A stretch of 64,000 bases of DNA from Nemertoderma westbladi (GCA_032718475.1 JAUCBJ010000757.1:1-64000); one strand, 5' to 3'; positions 33,801 through 45,064 are shown, counted from the first letter of the stretch. Translations and numbers: made by a program. The notes: generated by a model not told the origin, from the letters alone.

Positions 33801-36800
33801 TCAGTTGTCATGTTTGGCAGCAATTGAACAGTTTGTATGTCTGTCCGTTTGTCAGTCGATGTGTCTGTCAAAATACAATATGACACCATACAAAGCTAAA
33901 ATCCCGGGAATGTCTGTTTTCTTGGACTCTGACTTCATTTACTGTTTCAGTTGTCATGTTTGGCAGCAATTGAACAGTTTGTATGTCTGTCCGTTTGTCA
34001 TACAATATGACACCATACAAAGCTAAAATCCTGGGAATGTCTGTTTTCTTGGACTCTGACTTCATTTACTGAATCAGTTTTCATGTTTGGCAGCAATTGA
34101 ACAGTTTATTATGTCTGTCCGTTTGTCAGTCAATCTGTCTGTCAAAATACAATATCACACCATACAAAGCTAAAATATCGGGAATGTCTGTTTTCTTGGA
34201 CTCTGAATTCATTTACTGTATCAGTTATCATGTTTGGCAGTATTGTACAGTTTGTATGTCTGTCCGTTTGTCAGTCAATCTGTCTGTCAAAATACAATAT
34301 GACACCATACAAAGCTAACATCCCGGGAATATCTGTTTTCTTGGACTCTGACTTCATTTAGTGTATCAGATTTCATGTTTGGCAGCAATTGAACAGTTTG
34401 TTTGTCTGTCCGTTTATCAGTCGATCTGTCTATCAAAATACAATATGACACCCTGCAAATTCTAAAATCCTGTGAATGTCTGTTTTCTTGGACTCTGACT
34501 TCATTTACGGTATCAGTTTCCATGTTTGGCAGCAATTTAACAGTTTGTAAGTCTGTCCGTTTGTCTTTCAATCTGTCTGTCAAAATACAATATGACACCA
34601 TACAAAGCTAACATCCCGGGAATGTCTGTTTTCTTGGACTCTGACTTCATTTAGTGTATGAGATTTCATGTTTGGCAGACATTGAACAGTTTGTTTGTCT
34701 GTCCGTTTATCAGTCGATCTGTCTGTCAAAATACAATATGACACCCTGCAAATTCTAAAATCCTGTGAATGTCTGTTTTCTTGGACTCTGACTTCATTTA
34801 CGGTATCAGTTTCCATGTTTGGCAGCAATTTTACAGTTTGTAAGTCTGTCCGTTTGTCTGTCAATCTGTCTGTCAAAATACAATATGACACCATACAAAG
34901 CTAACATCCCGGGAATGTCTGTTTTCTTGGACTCTGACTTCATTTAGTGTATCAGATTTCATGTTTGGCAGCAATTGAACAGTTTGTTTGTCTGTCCGTT
35001 TATCAGTCGATCTGTCTGTCAAAATACAATATGACACCCTGCAAATTCTAAAATCCTGTGAATGTCAGTTTTCTTGGACTCTGACTTCATTTACGGTATC
35101 AGTTTCAATGTTTGGCAGCAATTTTACAGTTTGTAAGTCTGTCCGTTTGTCAGTCAATCTGTCTGTCAAAATACAATATGACACCATACAAAGCTAAAAT
35201 CCCGGGAATGTCTGTTTTCTTGGACTCTGACTTCATTCACTGTTTCAGTTGTCATGTGTTTGGCAGCAATTGAACAGTTTGTATGTCCGTCCGTTTGTCA
35301 GTCGATGTGTCTGTCAAAATACAATATGACACCCTTCAAATTCTAAAATCCTGAGAATGTCTGTTTTCTTGGACTCTGACTTCATTTGCCGTATCAGTTT
35401 TCATGTTTGGCAGCATTGTACAGTTTATTATGACTGTCCGTTTGTCAGTCAATCTGTCTGTCAAAATACAATATGACACCATACAAAGCTAAAATCCCGG
35501 GAATATCTGTTTTCTTGGACTCTGACTTCATTTACTGTTTCAGTTGTCATGTTTGGCAGCAATTGAACAGTTTGTATGTCTGTCCGTTTGTCATACAATA
35601 TGACACCATACAAAGCTAAAATCCCGGGAATGTCTGTTTTCTTGGACTCTGACTTCATTTACTGTATCAGTTTTCATGTTTGGCAGCAATTGAACAGTTT
35701 ATTATGTATGTCCGTTTGTCAGTCAATCTGTCTGTCAAAATACAATATCACACCATACAAAGCTAAAATATCGGGAATGTCTGTTTTCTTGGACTCTGAA
35801 TTCATTTACTGTATCAGTTGTCATGTTTGGCAGTATTGTACAGTTTGTATGTCTGTCCGTTTGTCAGTCAATCTGTCTGTCAAAATACAATATGACACCA
35901 TACAAAGCTAACATCCCGGGAATGTCTGTTTTTTCTTGGACTCTGACTTCATTTAGTGTATCAGATTTCATGTTTGGCAGCAATTGAACAGTTTGTTTGT
36001 CTGTCCGTTTATCAGTCGATCTGTCTATCAAAATACAATATGACACCCTGCAAATTCTAAAATCCTGTGAATGTCTGTTTTCTTGGACTCTGACTTCATT
36101 TACGGTATCAGTTTCCATGTTTAGCAGCAATTTAACAGTTTGTAAGTCTGTCCGTTTGTCTTTCAATCTGTCTGTCAAAATACAATATGACACCATACAA
36201 AGCTAACATCCCGGGAATGTCTGTATTCTTGGACTCGGACTTCATTTAGTGTATCAGATTTCATGTTTGGCAGCAATTGAACAGTTTGTTTGTCTGTCCG
36301 TTTATCAGTCGATCTGTCTGTCAAAATACAATATGACACCCTGCAAATTCTAAAATCCTGTGAATTTCTGTTTTCTTGGACTCTGACTTCATTTACGGTA
36401 TCAGTTTCCATGTTTGGCAGCAATTTTACAGTTTGTAAGTCTGTCCGTTTGTCTGTCAATCTGTCTGTCAAAATACAATATGACACCATACAAAGCTAAC
36501 ATCCCGGGAATGTCTGTTTTCTTGGACTCTGACTTCATTTAGTGTATCAGATTTCATGTTTGGCAGCAATTGAACAGTTTGTTTGTCTGTCCGTTTATCA
36601 GTCGATCTGTCTGTCAAAATACAATATGACACCCTACAAATTCTAAAATCCTGAGAATGTCAGTTTTCTTGGACTCTGATTTCATTTACGGTATCAGTTT
36701 CAATGTTTGGCAGCAATTTTACAGTTTGTAAGTCTGTCCGTTTGTCTGTCAATCTGTCTGTCAAAATACAATATGACACCCTATAAAGCTTAAATCATGG

Positions 36801-36935
36801 GAATATCTGTTTTTGGACTCTGAATTCATTTGCGGTATCAGTTTCAATGTTTGGCAGCAATTTTACAGTTTGTACGTCTGTCCGTTTATCTGTCAATATG
36901 TCAGTCAAAATATATTTTAACACACCGCAAAACAA
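30880..36935 (+). repeat. Satellite block 2 (about 146-bp monomers with higher-order repeats)
   Basis: TTGGACTCTGAC recurs every 146-147 bp (for example 31477, 31623, 31770, 31916) with occasional monomers shortened inside TGTCCGTTTGTCA. Longer units repeat too: segments at 33532 and 34097 are 565 bp apart, and those at 34402, 34695 and 34988 and at 35997 and 36290 are 293 bp apart. The edges (30880-31020 and 36780-36935) are more decayed than the centre, as expected from unequal exchange. All ORFs inside are repeat artefacts. It lies in the intron between the FN2 and F5/8C exons. Confidence 0.94.
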
Positions 36936-37056
36936 AAAAATTCGATACGTGCTTTTTATTGTTCTCTGATTTCATTCCAATATCAATTATCATGTTTTAT
37001 GTCACCTTGACTGTTTGACTGTCAAAATATCATATATCACCCTACAAAGCAAGTTT

Positions 37057-37277
37057 TCTGGGACCGAATTGTCTGGGACCGAATTGTCTGGGACCGAATT
37101 GTCCGGTACCGAATTGTTCGGGACCGAATTGTCCTAGGACCGAATTTTCTGGGACCGAATTTTCTGGGACCGAATTGTCTGGGACCGAATTGTCCGGTAC
37201 CGAATTGTCCGGGAACGAATTCTCCTAGGACCGAATTTTCTGGGACCGAATTGTCTGGGACCGAATTGTCCGGTACC
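37057..37277 (+). repeat. 15-bp minisatellite (GGGACCGAATTGTCT type)
   Basis: About 15 units of GGGACCGAATTGTCT and variants (GGTACCGAATTGTCC, CTAGGACCGAATTTT). The minus strand reads as five-residue NSVPD-like repeats, which I regard as incidental. Related words recur at 37436-37568. Confidence 0.93.
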
Positions 37278-37435
37278 GAATAGTATCTTGATAGAAATAT
37301 AATTCGGACCAAAAACAATTTAATATGAAAATTGAATTACAAATATTTATATACGTAGTTAGCATAATATTAATATGTATAAATTCAAGAATAAAAACGT
37401 ATTAAATAAGTTAAATTAAATTAAATTTAATTTAA

Positions 37436-37568
37436 TTTGGTCCTGGAAAATTCGGTCCCATTAAATATGTATGTTATGGGACCGAATTTTCTAAGTCAGT
37501 ATCCGGTCAATTAGGTCCCAAAACACTAAATTAAAGGGACCGAATTGACCGGGATTGAATTGTCCTGA
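37436..37568. repeat. Dispersed copies of the GGACCGAATT word in both orientations
   Basis: AAAATTCGGTCCCA (near 37448) and GGGACCGAATTTTC (near 37478) form a spaced inverted pair, followed by AGGTCCC and GGGACCGAATTGACC. They are probably an outlying, inverted part of the minisatellite at 37057. Confidence 0.7.
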
Positions 37569-38189
37569 TTCAATTTTCTTGGTGTCTGTCTTATTTTCGA
37601 TATCATTTTTCATGTTTGGTGGCATCTCAACTGTCAGTCTGTCTGTCCGTTTGTCTGTCAATCCGTATATTAAAAGATATTATATCGCACCACATAGTTA
37701 AAATCTTATGAGGTTTACCTGGTCTCGGATTTCATTTCCGATGTTAGCATTATTGATTGGCTGCAATGAAACTGTTTATATGTTATGTCAGTATTGATGT
37801 TCAGACAGACAAAAAATTTCGTCCAGGAAATCCCATATAATGGCGAATATTTTAGAACAACGTCGTCGTTGTTCTATTTTAGATTGTTGGTATGCCGTCT
37901 AACATTTTGATGGACAAACCAACATGATGGACATGAAAAGACAGCTAGCTAGCTACAGTATTATAACTCGAGAAATAAAAGATATGTCGTCAGGCCATTT
38001 TCACCTACCTATGACACTGTCATTAATTTAACATTAACATTTATTTGTCTAAAAAGGTTAAACCTCTTAAGCAAAAAAAATTTGGCATAGAAACCCATAA
38101 TTTCAATTCTCTTTCAATTTGTTTGAAATATGATTGTAGAAATATTTTGTCAAATTTTTCATGAAAATCTTAAGAGACACGAACAAAGA
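37569..38189. other. Intron, decayed satellite monomers, no gene seen
   Basis: 37575-37720 is a decayed satellite monomer (TTCATGTTTGGTGGCATCT, CTGTCCGTTTGTCTGTCAAT). The rest shows no recognisable feature. Confidence 0.5.
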
Positions 38190-38600
38190 TAAAATAAATC
38201 ATACAGCCAGCTATAAAGTCCATCTATTACCTGATTGCTTATGGCTGCATGTTTTATTTTACCATTTAATTTGCAGCCATAAGCCCACAGTGGGCGCAAA
38301 TGGCCTTATGGCTGCAGGGTAAATTATTACCATGCAGCCATAAGTCATTTAAAAAAAATAAAAGTTTCAGCTAAATATATAATATAACATAATTTATATA
38401 GCCAATTGTGCCAGATATATGGTTCCTCCAATTCCCTATCGGGAAATATTAAGCCATAAGGCCGGTCATTTCTTATGGCTGCATGTGACCATAAGGCCAT
38501 TTTTGTGACCATAAGGCCATTGTCTTATATATGATGCAGCCATAAGACTTTACCCAATCGGGTAAAACCGGCATTATGGCTGCATGTGAGATACATATAT
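38190..38600. repeat. Cluster of CATGCAGCCATAAG / CTTATGGCTGCATG words
   Basis: The 14-base word or a close variant occurs many times in both orientations, for example near 38237, 38273, 38309, 38332, 38479, 38552 and 38575, so the segment can fold into several alternative hairpins. Solitary pairs of the same word are scattered through 25980-29800. This looks like a nested group of terminal inverted repeats of a small transposon family. Confidence 0.75.
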
Positions 38601-39103
38601 ATATATATATATAGTGTATATATATATTGTTAATTAATATTTATTTATTATTAGATCTACCATAAATTGTTAAAAACAAGAATAATTCAATTTAATAATT
38701 TAATTTTGTTGAAATTTGACTCAGCCAACACGCAGGCCAAGCTCCAGTCCTTCGTCCCATCACCCGGCTACTAGAGAGTCAAAGCAAGGGATCCTCATAC
38801 TTTGGATTGTAGTCCTTTGATTTTAGTCTCTTAGACAGAGTCTAAGAATCATTGAACGTATGAGAGGCATCAACATTAACTATCGCAATATTAAAAGACA
38901 CCACCCACAGTGTCATGTTCACGTTTGGCCGTAGGCCACCTCAACGAGATGTTACTGTACTGCACCTTTTGTCTGGGACGGATTGAATGGCAGACATCAT
39001 CATTGCCTTCCGGGGCAACACTACTCACTCACAGCTAAGGTTGAGGCAAGATGAGCGCGCCTTAACTGGCAATATTTAATATAAGTAATTCTTGTTCTTA
39101 CAG
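38601..39103. other. Intron before the F5/8C exons, no gene seen
   Basis: Starts with a (TA)n tract and otherwise holds unique-looking sequence. It ends in the acceptor CTTGTTCTTACAG at 39091-39103. Confidence 0.5.
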
Positions 39104-39263
39104 ATGTAGAAGAAGTGTCTGCTGGTGGTAGTTGTTCAGCGTCATCAGAACACAGTTCGGGGTATGTATGTTCTAATGCTCTCAATGATAATGGAAATGA
39201 TTGGGCTACAAAAGGACAGAAGTGGTACGAGATAGCATTAAATGGTACCAAAACAATAACTAG
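39104..39263 (+). CDS. Exon 1 of an F5/8 type C-like (discoidin) domain
   Basis: The acceptor is TTCTTACAG and the donor GTTAGT at 39264. With a phase 1 start it reads DVEEVSAGGSCSASSEHSSG, then SNALNDNGNDWATKGQKWYE and IALNGTKTIT. The C-SASSE-SSGY, N-A-L-D-like and DWATKGQ pattern is the first third of the galactose-binding-like F5/8C fold common in marine invertebrate proteins. It ends in phase 2 and joins cleanly to the exon at 43124. Confidence 0.87.
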
Positions 39264-39969
39264 GTTAGTATTAGTGGTAGCTTTACTACATAATTGTATA
39301 CAATAATCAATAATGATTAATGAAAAATAATGATTAATGTATCTGTTCATTATTTGGCTATCCACTATAGGTATACAACCTCACCTTGAAAATAGGCTGA
39401 CTACTATCTTTTGCTGCGCCACAATCTGAGTCACGTGAATCCCAATCTGAATCCGTGCCTTCCCTTCAACGGTATCACCATCACCATATGTGACTCCAAC
39501 CTCCAACGGTACCACCAAATGTGCTTTCAGCATCATTAGGGCTTTAGCTCAATGGACGAAACTATTGAATCTTCCAGGTTTACATGGGACAGATAGACTG
39601 GAATTGTTGCTGGGACCTGCCCCCCCCCCCCCCACCCCCGTTACTCATCAAACTGCAGCGCAAAGCATTACTGGAGGACTTTATCACATTACTAACGGCA
39701 CAGAAACCACAGGGGCAACGGGGGGGGGGGGGGGGGGGGCAAACCCAGCAGGGGTGCCCTCAACATTTAGCCGCTACGTATCAATATTCAATAGGGTTGG
39801 TGTACAAAAAAGTTGTTAGGCTAGAAACAATTGAATAATAATAGAGTATTTATATTTGGTAAAGCAGGCGCCCTTACAAAGCCAGGTTCCCATTATACTG
39901 ATGGGTTGGTGTGTAGGCACTATTAATGTCTAAAGTGTCTGTCTTGCCTCAGTGCGAAATTTCTACATC
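39264..39969. other. Intron with long C and G homopolymers
   Basis: No gene seen. A run of 13 C at 39621-39633 and a run of 19 G near 39721-39739 lie about 90 bp apart; the intervening sequence does not form an inverted repeat. Confidence 0.5.
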
Positions 39970-40052
39970 CTTTAGTCGGATTCGAACCTGCGCCACCAAA
40001 CACTATTATGTAAGCAGTTCAGGCGCTGTATCCACTCGGACACTGCGACACT
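39970..40052 (-). mobile_element. tRNA-derived SINE head
   Basis: On the minus strand the B box GGTTCGAATCC is at 39978-39988 and an A box-like GTGTCCGAGTGGATAC at 40028-40043. The spacing and long variable region suggest a tRNA-Leu or tRNA-Ser ancestor. The 3' acceptor strand does not pair with the 5' end, and the minus-strand sequence continues without CCA, so this is not a working tRNA gene. The SINE body probably extends down to about 39860, containing GGGAACCTGGCTTTG. Confidence 0.75.
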
Positions 40053-40079
40053 TAAGGGGTAACACGGAGGCCTGAATCG

Positions 40080-41877
40080 AATGTTTATTGTAAAAAACAG
40101 GGACTGACATCGAATCGAATCGAAAGCAATTTTTCGTCTTCGATTTCCCATATATTTTTCGATTCGATTTCGATTCGACTCAGGTAAAAATTTTCGACTT
40201 CGATAAGATCATTCGACCTTTGAATATTAACTTAATTATTTATCATTAAATATAGATTATAAATTTTATTATTAAATTGTTACTTTGAATTGGAACTTCT
40301 TAAATTTAATCACAATGGAGTCGAAGTAGAAAAGGTTTGCAAGTACTGTAATTAGTGCAAAATCCATTCACACCACAAAACTTATTGTAACTTTTTTTGT
40401 GTTGTGTGCACGGTGTACACCAAATCATATTCAATATCAAATATTAGTTTATGTACGAAGTTAAGCGGTTCTCTAATCACGTAATAAATATTCGAGAACA
40501 CTAATTTATTTAACATTGAGTAAGGGTAGGCAGCATCAGGAGTTGAAGAGTACAATAATTTTAATTGCGCAACCATGGAAGCAATATAGTAAAATACTAC
40601 AGTTCAATTTATTTTGAACACTATTTTGTTCTATCATTTATTAAAGAATTGAGCAACAAAAAGTACCAATTTACTAATACGATTACGTATTACATGGGAA
40701 AAAAACGTAAAAAATTATTAAAAATATCTATAAAATGTGCCTACCTCGAGAATAGTGGAAATAAGTTGTACTTTTTTTCTCTTGTAATAAATAATTATTA
40801 TTTTTATATTTTACTGTTGGCCAAAGTATGCCAAAAAATAATATGTATGTAGATGTACAATATTCCATTAGGGACCAGGGGGTGGGGTGCATACCCGACA
40901 AGATTGTAGCAGAGCACGGGTGAGTACAAAACAAAGACTCAAAATCTGTACAAAAACCTGTGTTAAACAATAAATGAAAGTAACATTTATTGTTTTGGTT
41001 CCCCCAACACGCCTAACGCTTAGCTTAGCTTAGCTTAGCTCTTTGTTTTGTACAGAGAGTCTTGGGTCTGAGAGACTAGCTTCGGAAGTCCTGGATTTCT
41101 ATTCTTCAAGCTGTGGTATATTACAGTAGGCCCCCCTCACACGTAGCAAATAATTATTTCTGCAATTGGTTTCTGAAACTTGATGTTGGACTCCTCACAC
41201 GCGGTAAACTTTTTGCTCAAAAAATAACATTATTTCTAAATAAATAGTTAACATGTCCGCTCACACACGGGAAACTTGTTGCTCAAGAAAATAACAATTA
41301 TTTAATAACTATTTACATCATTGTGTGCAAAGTAGCACTTTGCAGCGTTATGAGCCGAGTTTATTTATTATTATTATTATTAATACACACTCATCTTTAA
41401 TTAAATACAAACAGTGAATAAAAACAATAGGCCTACACCATCGGTTATGTACCGAGCGAGCGCAGCGAGGGAGGTTTACATAAATAAACAAGGGTTTTTA
41501 ACGCTGAAAAGTTACCTTTGCAAGCAATGATGTATGTAATTTTGTTACATTATGTCAACTTATCAGCGTTCGGTATGTGAAGAAAGGATTTTATGATTTA
41601 TACATTTTAATCATGTACTATATCGAATATAAGTGAAATTTATTAACAGGTACACAGTATTAATTATACATTTAAATCTAATTAAAGTTTATTGGAAGTA
41701 ATCTCCTCAATGGATGTGATAAATCATTAATCCATCTTGACTATAGTCGACTGAAGCAAACTTAGTCACCGTCTGTGTCCGTTCAATTTTACTGAACACT
41801 GTCGCCATTTTCTTTGCTCATTTTTTCTAAAGTGACTTCTATTGGATATTTCGCCATAATGGCGAAATGTAATCCAC
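40080..41877. other. AT-rich intron with small palindromes, no gene seen
   Basis: TCGAATCGAATCG and its complement between 40108 and 40180 form a low-complexity hairpin. (CTTAG)n is at about 41019-41040. GCAAAGTAGCACTTTGCAGCG (41329-41349) belongs to the AACGCTGCAAAG palindrome family. ATTTCGCCAT-A-ATGGCGAAAT near 41849-41869 is a perfect short palindrome. Confidence 0.55.
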
Positions 41878-42100
41878 CACTCCCACCTCCATGGCTCGCC
41901 CCACTCACCTCGTTCAAGGCGTCCACCCCCATGGCTCGCCCCACTCACCTCGTTCAAGTCCTCCGCCACTCCCACCTCCATGGCTCGCCCCACTCACCTC
42001 GTTCAAAGCGTCCCCCACTCTCACCTCCATGGCTCGCCCCATTCACCTCGTTCAAGGCCTCCTCCACTCCCACCTCCATGGCTCGCTCCACTCACCTAGC
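41878..42100 (+). repeat. About 50-bp tandem repeat (CCATGGCTCGCCCCACTCACC)
   Basis: Five units each contain CATGGCTCGCCCCACTCAC and CTCGTTCAAGGC, spaced about 45-57 bp. The plus-strand frame reads MARPTHLV repeatedly, but the unit length varies and the frame is not kept, so it is not a coding array. Confidence 0.9.
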
Positions 42101-42214
42101 TAGTCCCGTCACTGCAAACTGGATAATAAAGCAGCACTCATTAACATAAATGGAAATAATGCATTCTAGAATACGGTAATTGAAGTTGTTTCCATGTTAT
42201 TAATTACTTTGCAG

Positions 42215-42300
42215 CGTTCCGTCCTATAGGCCGTAACGCTGCAAAGTAGTACTTTGCAGCGTTACGAGTAATTCACCAGAACGCTGTTAAGTTGACATAA
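42215..42300. repeat. Perfect palindrome of the AACGCTGCAAAGTA family
   Basis: CGTAACGCTGCAAAGTA and TACTTTGCAGCGTTACG meet around a single central G near 42230-42265. The flanks CGTCCTATAGGCCG and GTTAAGTTGACATAATG recur with decayed versions near 30105-30200 and 41500-41570. It looks like a miniature inverted-repeat element. Confidence 0.8.
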
Positions 42301-42496
42301 TGTAACAAAAATAAGTAGTTAACATGTCCATTCATTTATTTGTATCAAATTATCTAATATTAGCTACCGGTAGTACATAAAAATGTGATGTAATAAAAGT
42401 TTTAAAGATGGAATGGTTGCAGTGGAATATAATTATTTTATTAAAACGTTGCAGCAACTTGTTGCTGGACTCCTCACACACAGAAACTGTTGTAGC

Positions 42497-42611
42497 TTTA
42501 CGAAACCTAATCTGATTTCCACATAGCAGCCTCTCAATGGGATCCCTGATGCGATTTAATAAAATTATATTGTATAGTTTTGCAGCAATCGAGATAAATG
42601 AGATCCATGTA
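42497..42611 (-). pseudogene. Fragment of the RTE-like LINE RT
   Basis: The minus strand reads ISIAAKLYNIILLNRI then RDPIERLLCGNQIRFRK, matching the start of the RT at 14500-14600. Only about 115 bp remain. Confidence 0.88.
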
Positions 42612-43123
42612 ATACGGCAATAGAATGAGCAGTACCGTAAAGTGGGGCTACTTTGAACAGGTGGGGAAACTTTGAACATGGCAGATTCACATTTTCGATT
42701 CAATAAATTTTACAAAAAAATAAAATGTAACCAATACAGCTTTTAGGTCTCGCACCAGCGTACTGAAACTGTCTAATAGGCATCTAGGGTAGAGTGGTAG
42801 TTATTAGGCCTACGCCTACTTTACGTAGGCGTACCTTATATATGTTCAAACAAACAGTATAAAGTTGCTTTACTTGGCAGGTACTGTATCTACTACGGTA
42901 CAACATATAAATAAGGTTTACAAAGGAATACAAACAATAAAATATGGGAAAAGGTTAAAACAGTCAGACATCCTATCCTTGTAAATACAACCTATAGATT
43001 AGTAGGTACTTTTAGATAGCTGTAATGAATCTACTCAGAGAATTAAAATGGACCAAAATTAGTAAAAAAGCATTATAAACAATGAAAATGGGAGAAGGAT
43101 TCACTTTCTAACCCTAATTGCAG
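42612..43123. other. Intron, no gene seen
   Basis: Unique-looking AT-rich sequence ending in the acceptor CCTAATTGCAG (43113-43123). A duplicated phrase with GTGGGGCTACTTTGAACAG and GTGGGGAAACTTTGAACATG is at 42640-42680. Confidence 0.5.
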
Positions 43124-43255
43124 ATTAGATTATCAGCAAAGAGTTACAGGAAATTGCAGCGGTGGACATTGCGAAAACAACAAAGACATCACATTAACTT
43201 TCTATAAAGATGGCAGCATATCAGAAACAAGACACATTATATTGATGAATGACAG
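43124..43255 (+). CDS. Exon 2 of the F5/8 type C-like domain
   Basis: The acceptor is TTGCAG, and the exon ends GACAG before GTTTGC (43256). Phase 2 at both ends and 132 bp long. Joined to the previous exon it reads RLDYQQRVTGNCSGGHCE, then NNKDITLTFYKDGSISETRH. The QR...NKDITL-F-DGS pattern is the central part of F5/8C-like domains. Confidence 0.87.
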
Positions 43256-43988
43256 GTTTGCATTCCATTAATTAAAACGATACGTATGGATTGAACTTTA
43301 TTTTTAATGGACATATCTCTTTTTACTGTGGTTGGCCCAAATTTACTGCCTGTGTCCTTTAATTAAGAGACGTCTTACGAAAGTCATGGAGTGTCCACTG
43401 TCCACCTTGCTTATTTATTCCATGACGCTACCAAATCACAAGATCACAAGATTGTGCTCAGGCTGGTCGTCACAGCAAAAGCAATGTCCTGCGAAGCAGA
43501 GGCGGCTTTTCCAAAGTCTCAAGCTGGGGGGACCAATGGGACACCTGCAATATTATAGTCTGGTTAAAGATGTGCACTTACCTTTCTGATATTGAGAACT
43601 AATGTGATATATGTAGGTATGTCATTGGTACTCATAAATTAATGTATAGGTGCTATCTGTATGTTTTGAATAACAAATGGATGCTGTACCATTTTAAATA
43701 TTATGATGAAACATTTTCTCTATTACGCATTTACTTACTCTCTATGACATTGTCATATTGCCAATAGCCGAAATGTACTGGTTTTTGTCCATCGTGCATT
43801 GATGTTCTGTGTGATACCCAGTTTTACTATAGACATTGAATCATTTTGAAATGGGACTCTTTGAAAGGGTTATACTGTAATATATTTTTCTTGGATAACA
43901 TATGCTAAATTGTGTCATGCATTGCTATTCATCAAAACGATACAATTCAGCTTTGACAATTTACATTATAAATTACTATTACTTGCAG
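43256..43988. other. Intron, no gene seen
   Basis: 733-bp intron between F5/8C exons 2 and 3. The 85-codon ORF at 43332-43589 has no recognisable motif. Confidence 0.6.
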
Positions 43989-44119
43989 AGAAAATCGAAA
44001 TTACCCGATAAACCCACCAGTGAAGGGAGTAAGGAAGGTGAGAATAACTGTAGACAGTGCCTATGGGACAGCAAACAATGGCGCTCAATATATTGCTTAC
44101 TATGGTTACAATGAAAAAG
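43989..44119 (+). CDS. Exon 3 of the F5/8 type C-like domain
   Basis: The acceptor is TTACTTGCAG and the donor GTGGGT at 44120. Phase 2 in, phase 1 out. It reads RENRNYPINPPVKGVRKVRI, then TVDSAYGTANNGAQYIAYYG. The V-KVRITVDSVY-TANNGA-EI-FYG signature is the usual end of an F5/8C-like domain. The three F5/8C exons together form one phase 1-1 module, matching the EGF and FN2 modules. The next exon was not found; the gene either ends soon after or continues past the BEL element. Confidence 0.88.
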
Positions 44120-44396
44120 GTGGGTAATTAACAGATATTGTTTGTTTATTGAACAGGGTGGATTTGTTCATGTTCAGTATGTACAGGATGTTCTTTTCAA
44201 ATTTCTATATGCACGATGTTTCTCATTGGCCCGAAAAATAAAGGCCTTCAGTCTAAAGAATCGACTTAAAACATAGAAGGATCAACCGCCTTTCGACTGA
44301 GGCAAGTGATGGTCTGATGCACCTGCGTCTGTGGGAGCCACTGTCACATGGTGGTATGAAGAAATCAGCCATCAAAGCTGAATTAAGCAAAGCGCT

Positions 44397-44530
44397 TAAT
44401 TATGCAATGCTCCTCGTTCACTCCTACCAAATTTCAGATGAATCTGATGGTAGGTTCTATAATTACACAGCTACTTCTACGTTTCTGTCAATTCGCCTCC
44501 CTAGCGGCAGACAGGTGAACTTTAAAGTCT
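44397..44530 (+). repeat. Dispersed repeat, copy 1
   Basis: About 130 bp that recurs at 45065-45200: TGCAATGCTCCTCGTTCACT, ACCAAATTTCAGATG, ACACAGCTACTTCTACG, AACTTTAAAGTCTGTCTG. The ACCAAATTTC...GTCTGTC layout is typical of small non-autonomous repeats in marine invertebrates. The host ORF at 44317 overlaps it and is not credible. Confidence 0.85.
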
Positions 44531-45064
44531 GTCTGTGTGTATCATTTCTACTTAAGCAACGGCGATAACTGCCCGTTGAAGACATGGGAACTTGAAAGTC
44601 TAACCGTACAGTACATAAAATATGTTCAAACAAAAATAATGTTTATTAAAATCTACATTATTTTCGTTTTAGGTTAACTGAGGTAAATATTACATTGCAT
44701 GTCTTAGAAATCATGTTACTATTCATGTAATTTTTTGAGAAAGTTTGACTGGCCCATTTGATTCAAAATTGATTTATTAAATTAAATGAACGGGAAAAGG
44801 GCCACCTTTACTATCATAAAGAATGAGATGATTTACATTAGGGCCACAAATATACATCTTTTACAGTGGCCTTTTGCATCCAAATTGATCTTACCAATAA
44901 ACTGAGTTGAAAAAGCGCCAGAATGAAATACAATGAGCTTAACAGCATTAGGGCCATACTGTAGCGCCATGGAGATATTTATGGACAAGGCTCTTTAGAG
45001 CTAGAATTTAGTAACGAATAACGAACATAAGAACTATAAAAGTCCGTCTAGGCATATAATTTAT

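Noticed and set aside
27885-36935. Many ORFs of 60-120 codons reading CLSVCQS or TDKRTDIQ peptides
   Set aside because: They repeat with the 146-bp satellite, appear on both strands and change frame with monomer length.
39970-40052. Functional tRNA-Leu or tRNA-Ser gene
   Set aside because: A and B boxes are present, but the acceptor ends do not pair and SINE-like sequence follows.
41891-42103. Protein with MARPTHLV repeats
   Set aside because: The repeat unit length varies and the frame is not maintained; it is a minisatellite.
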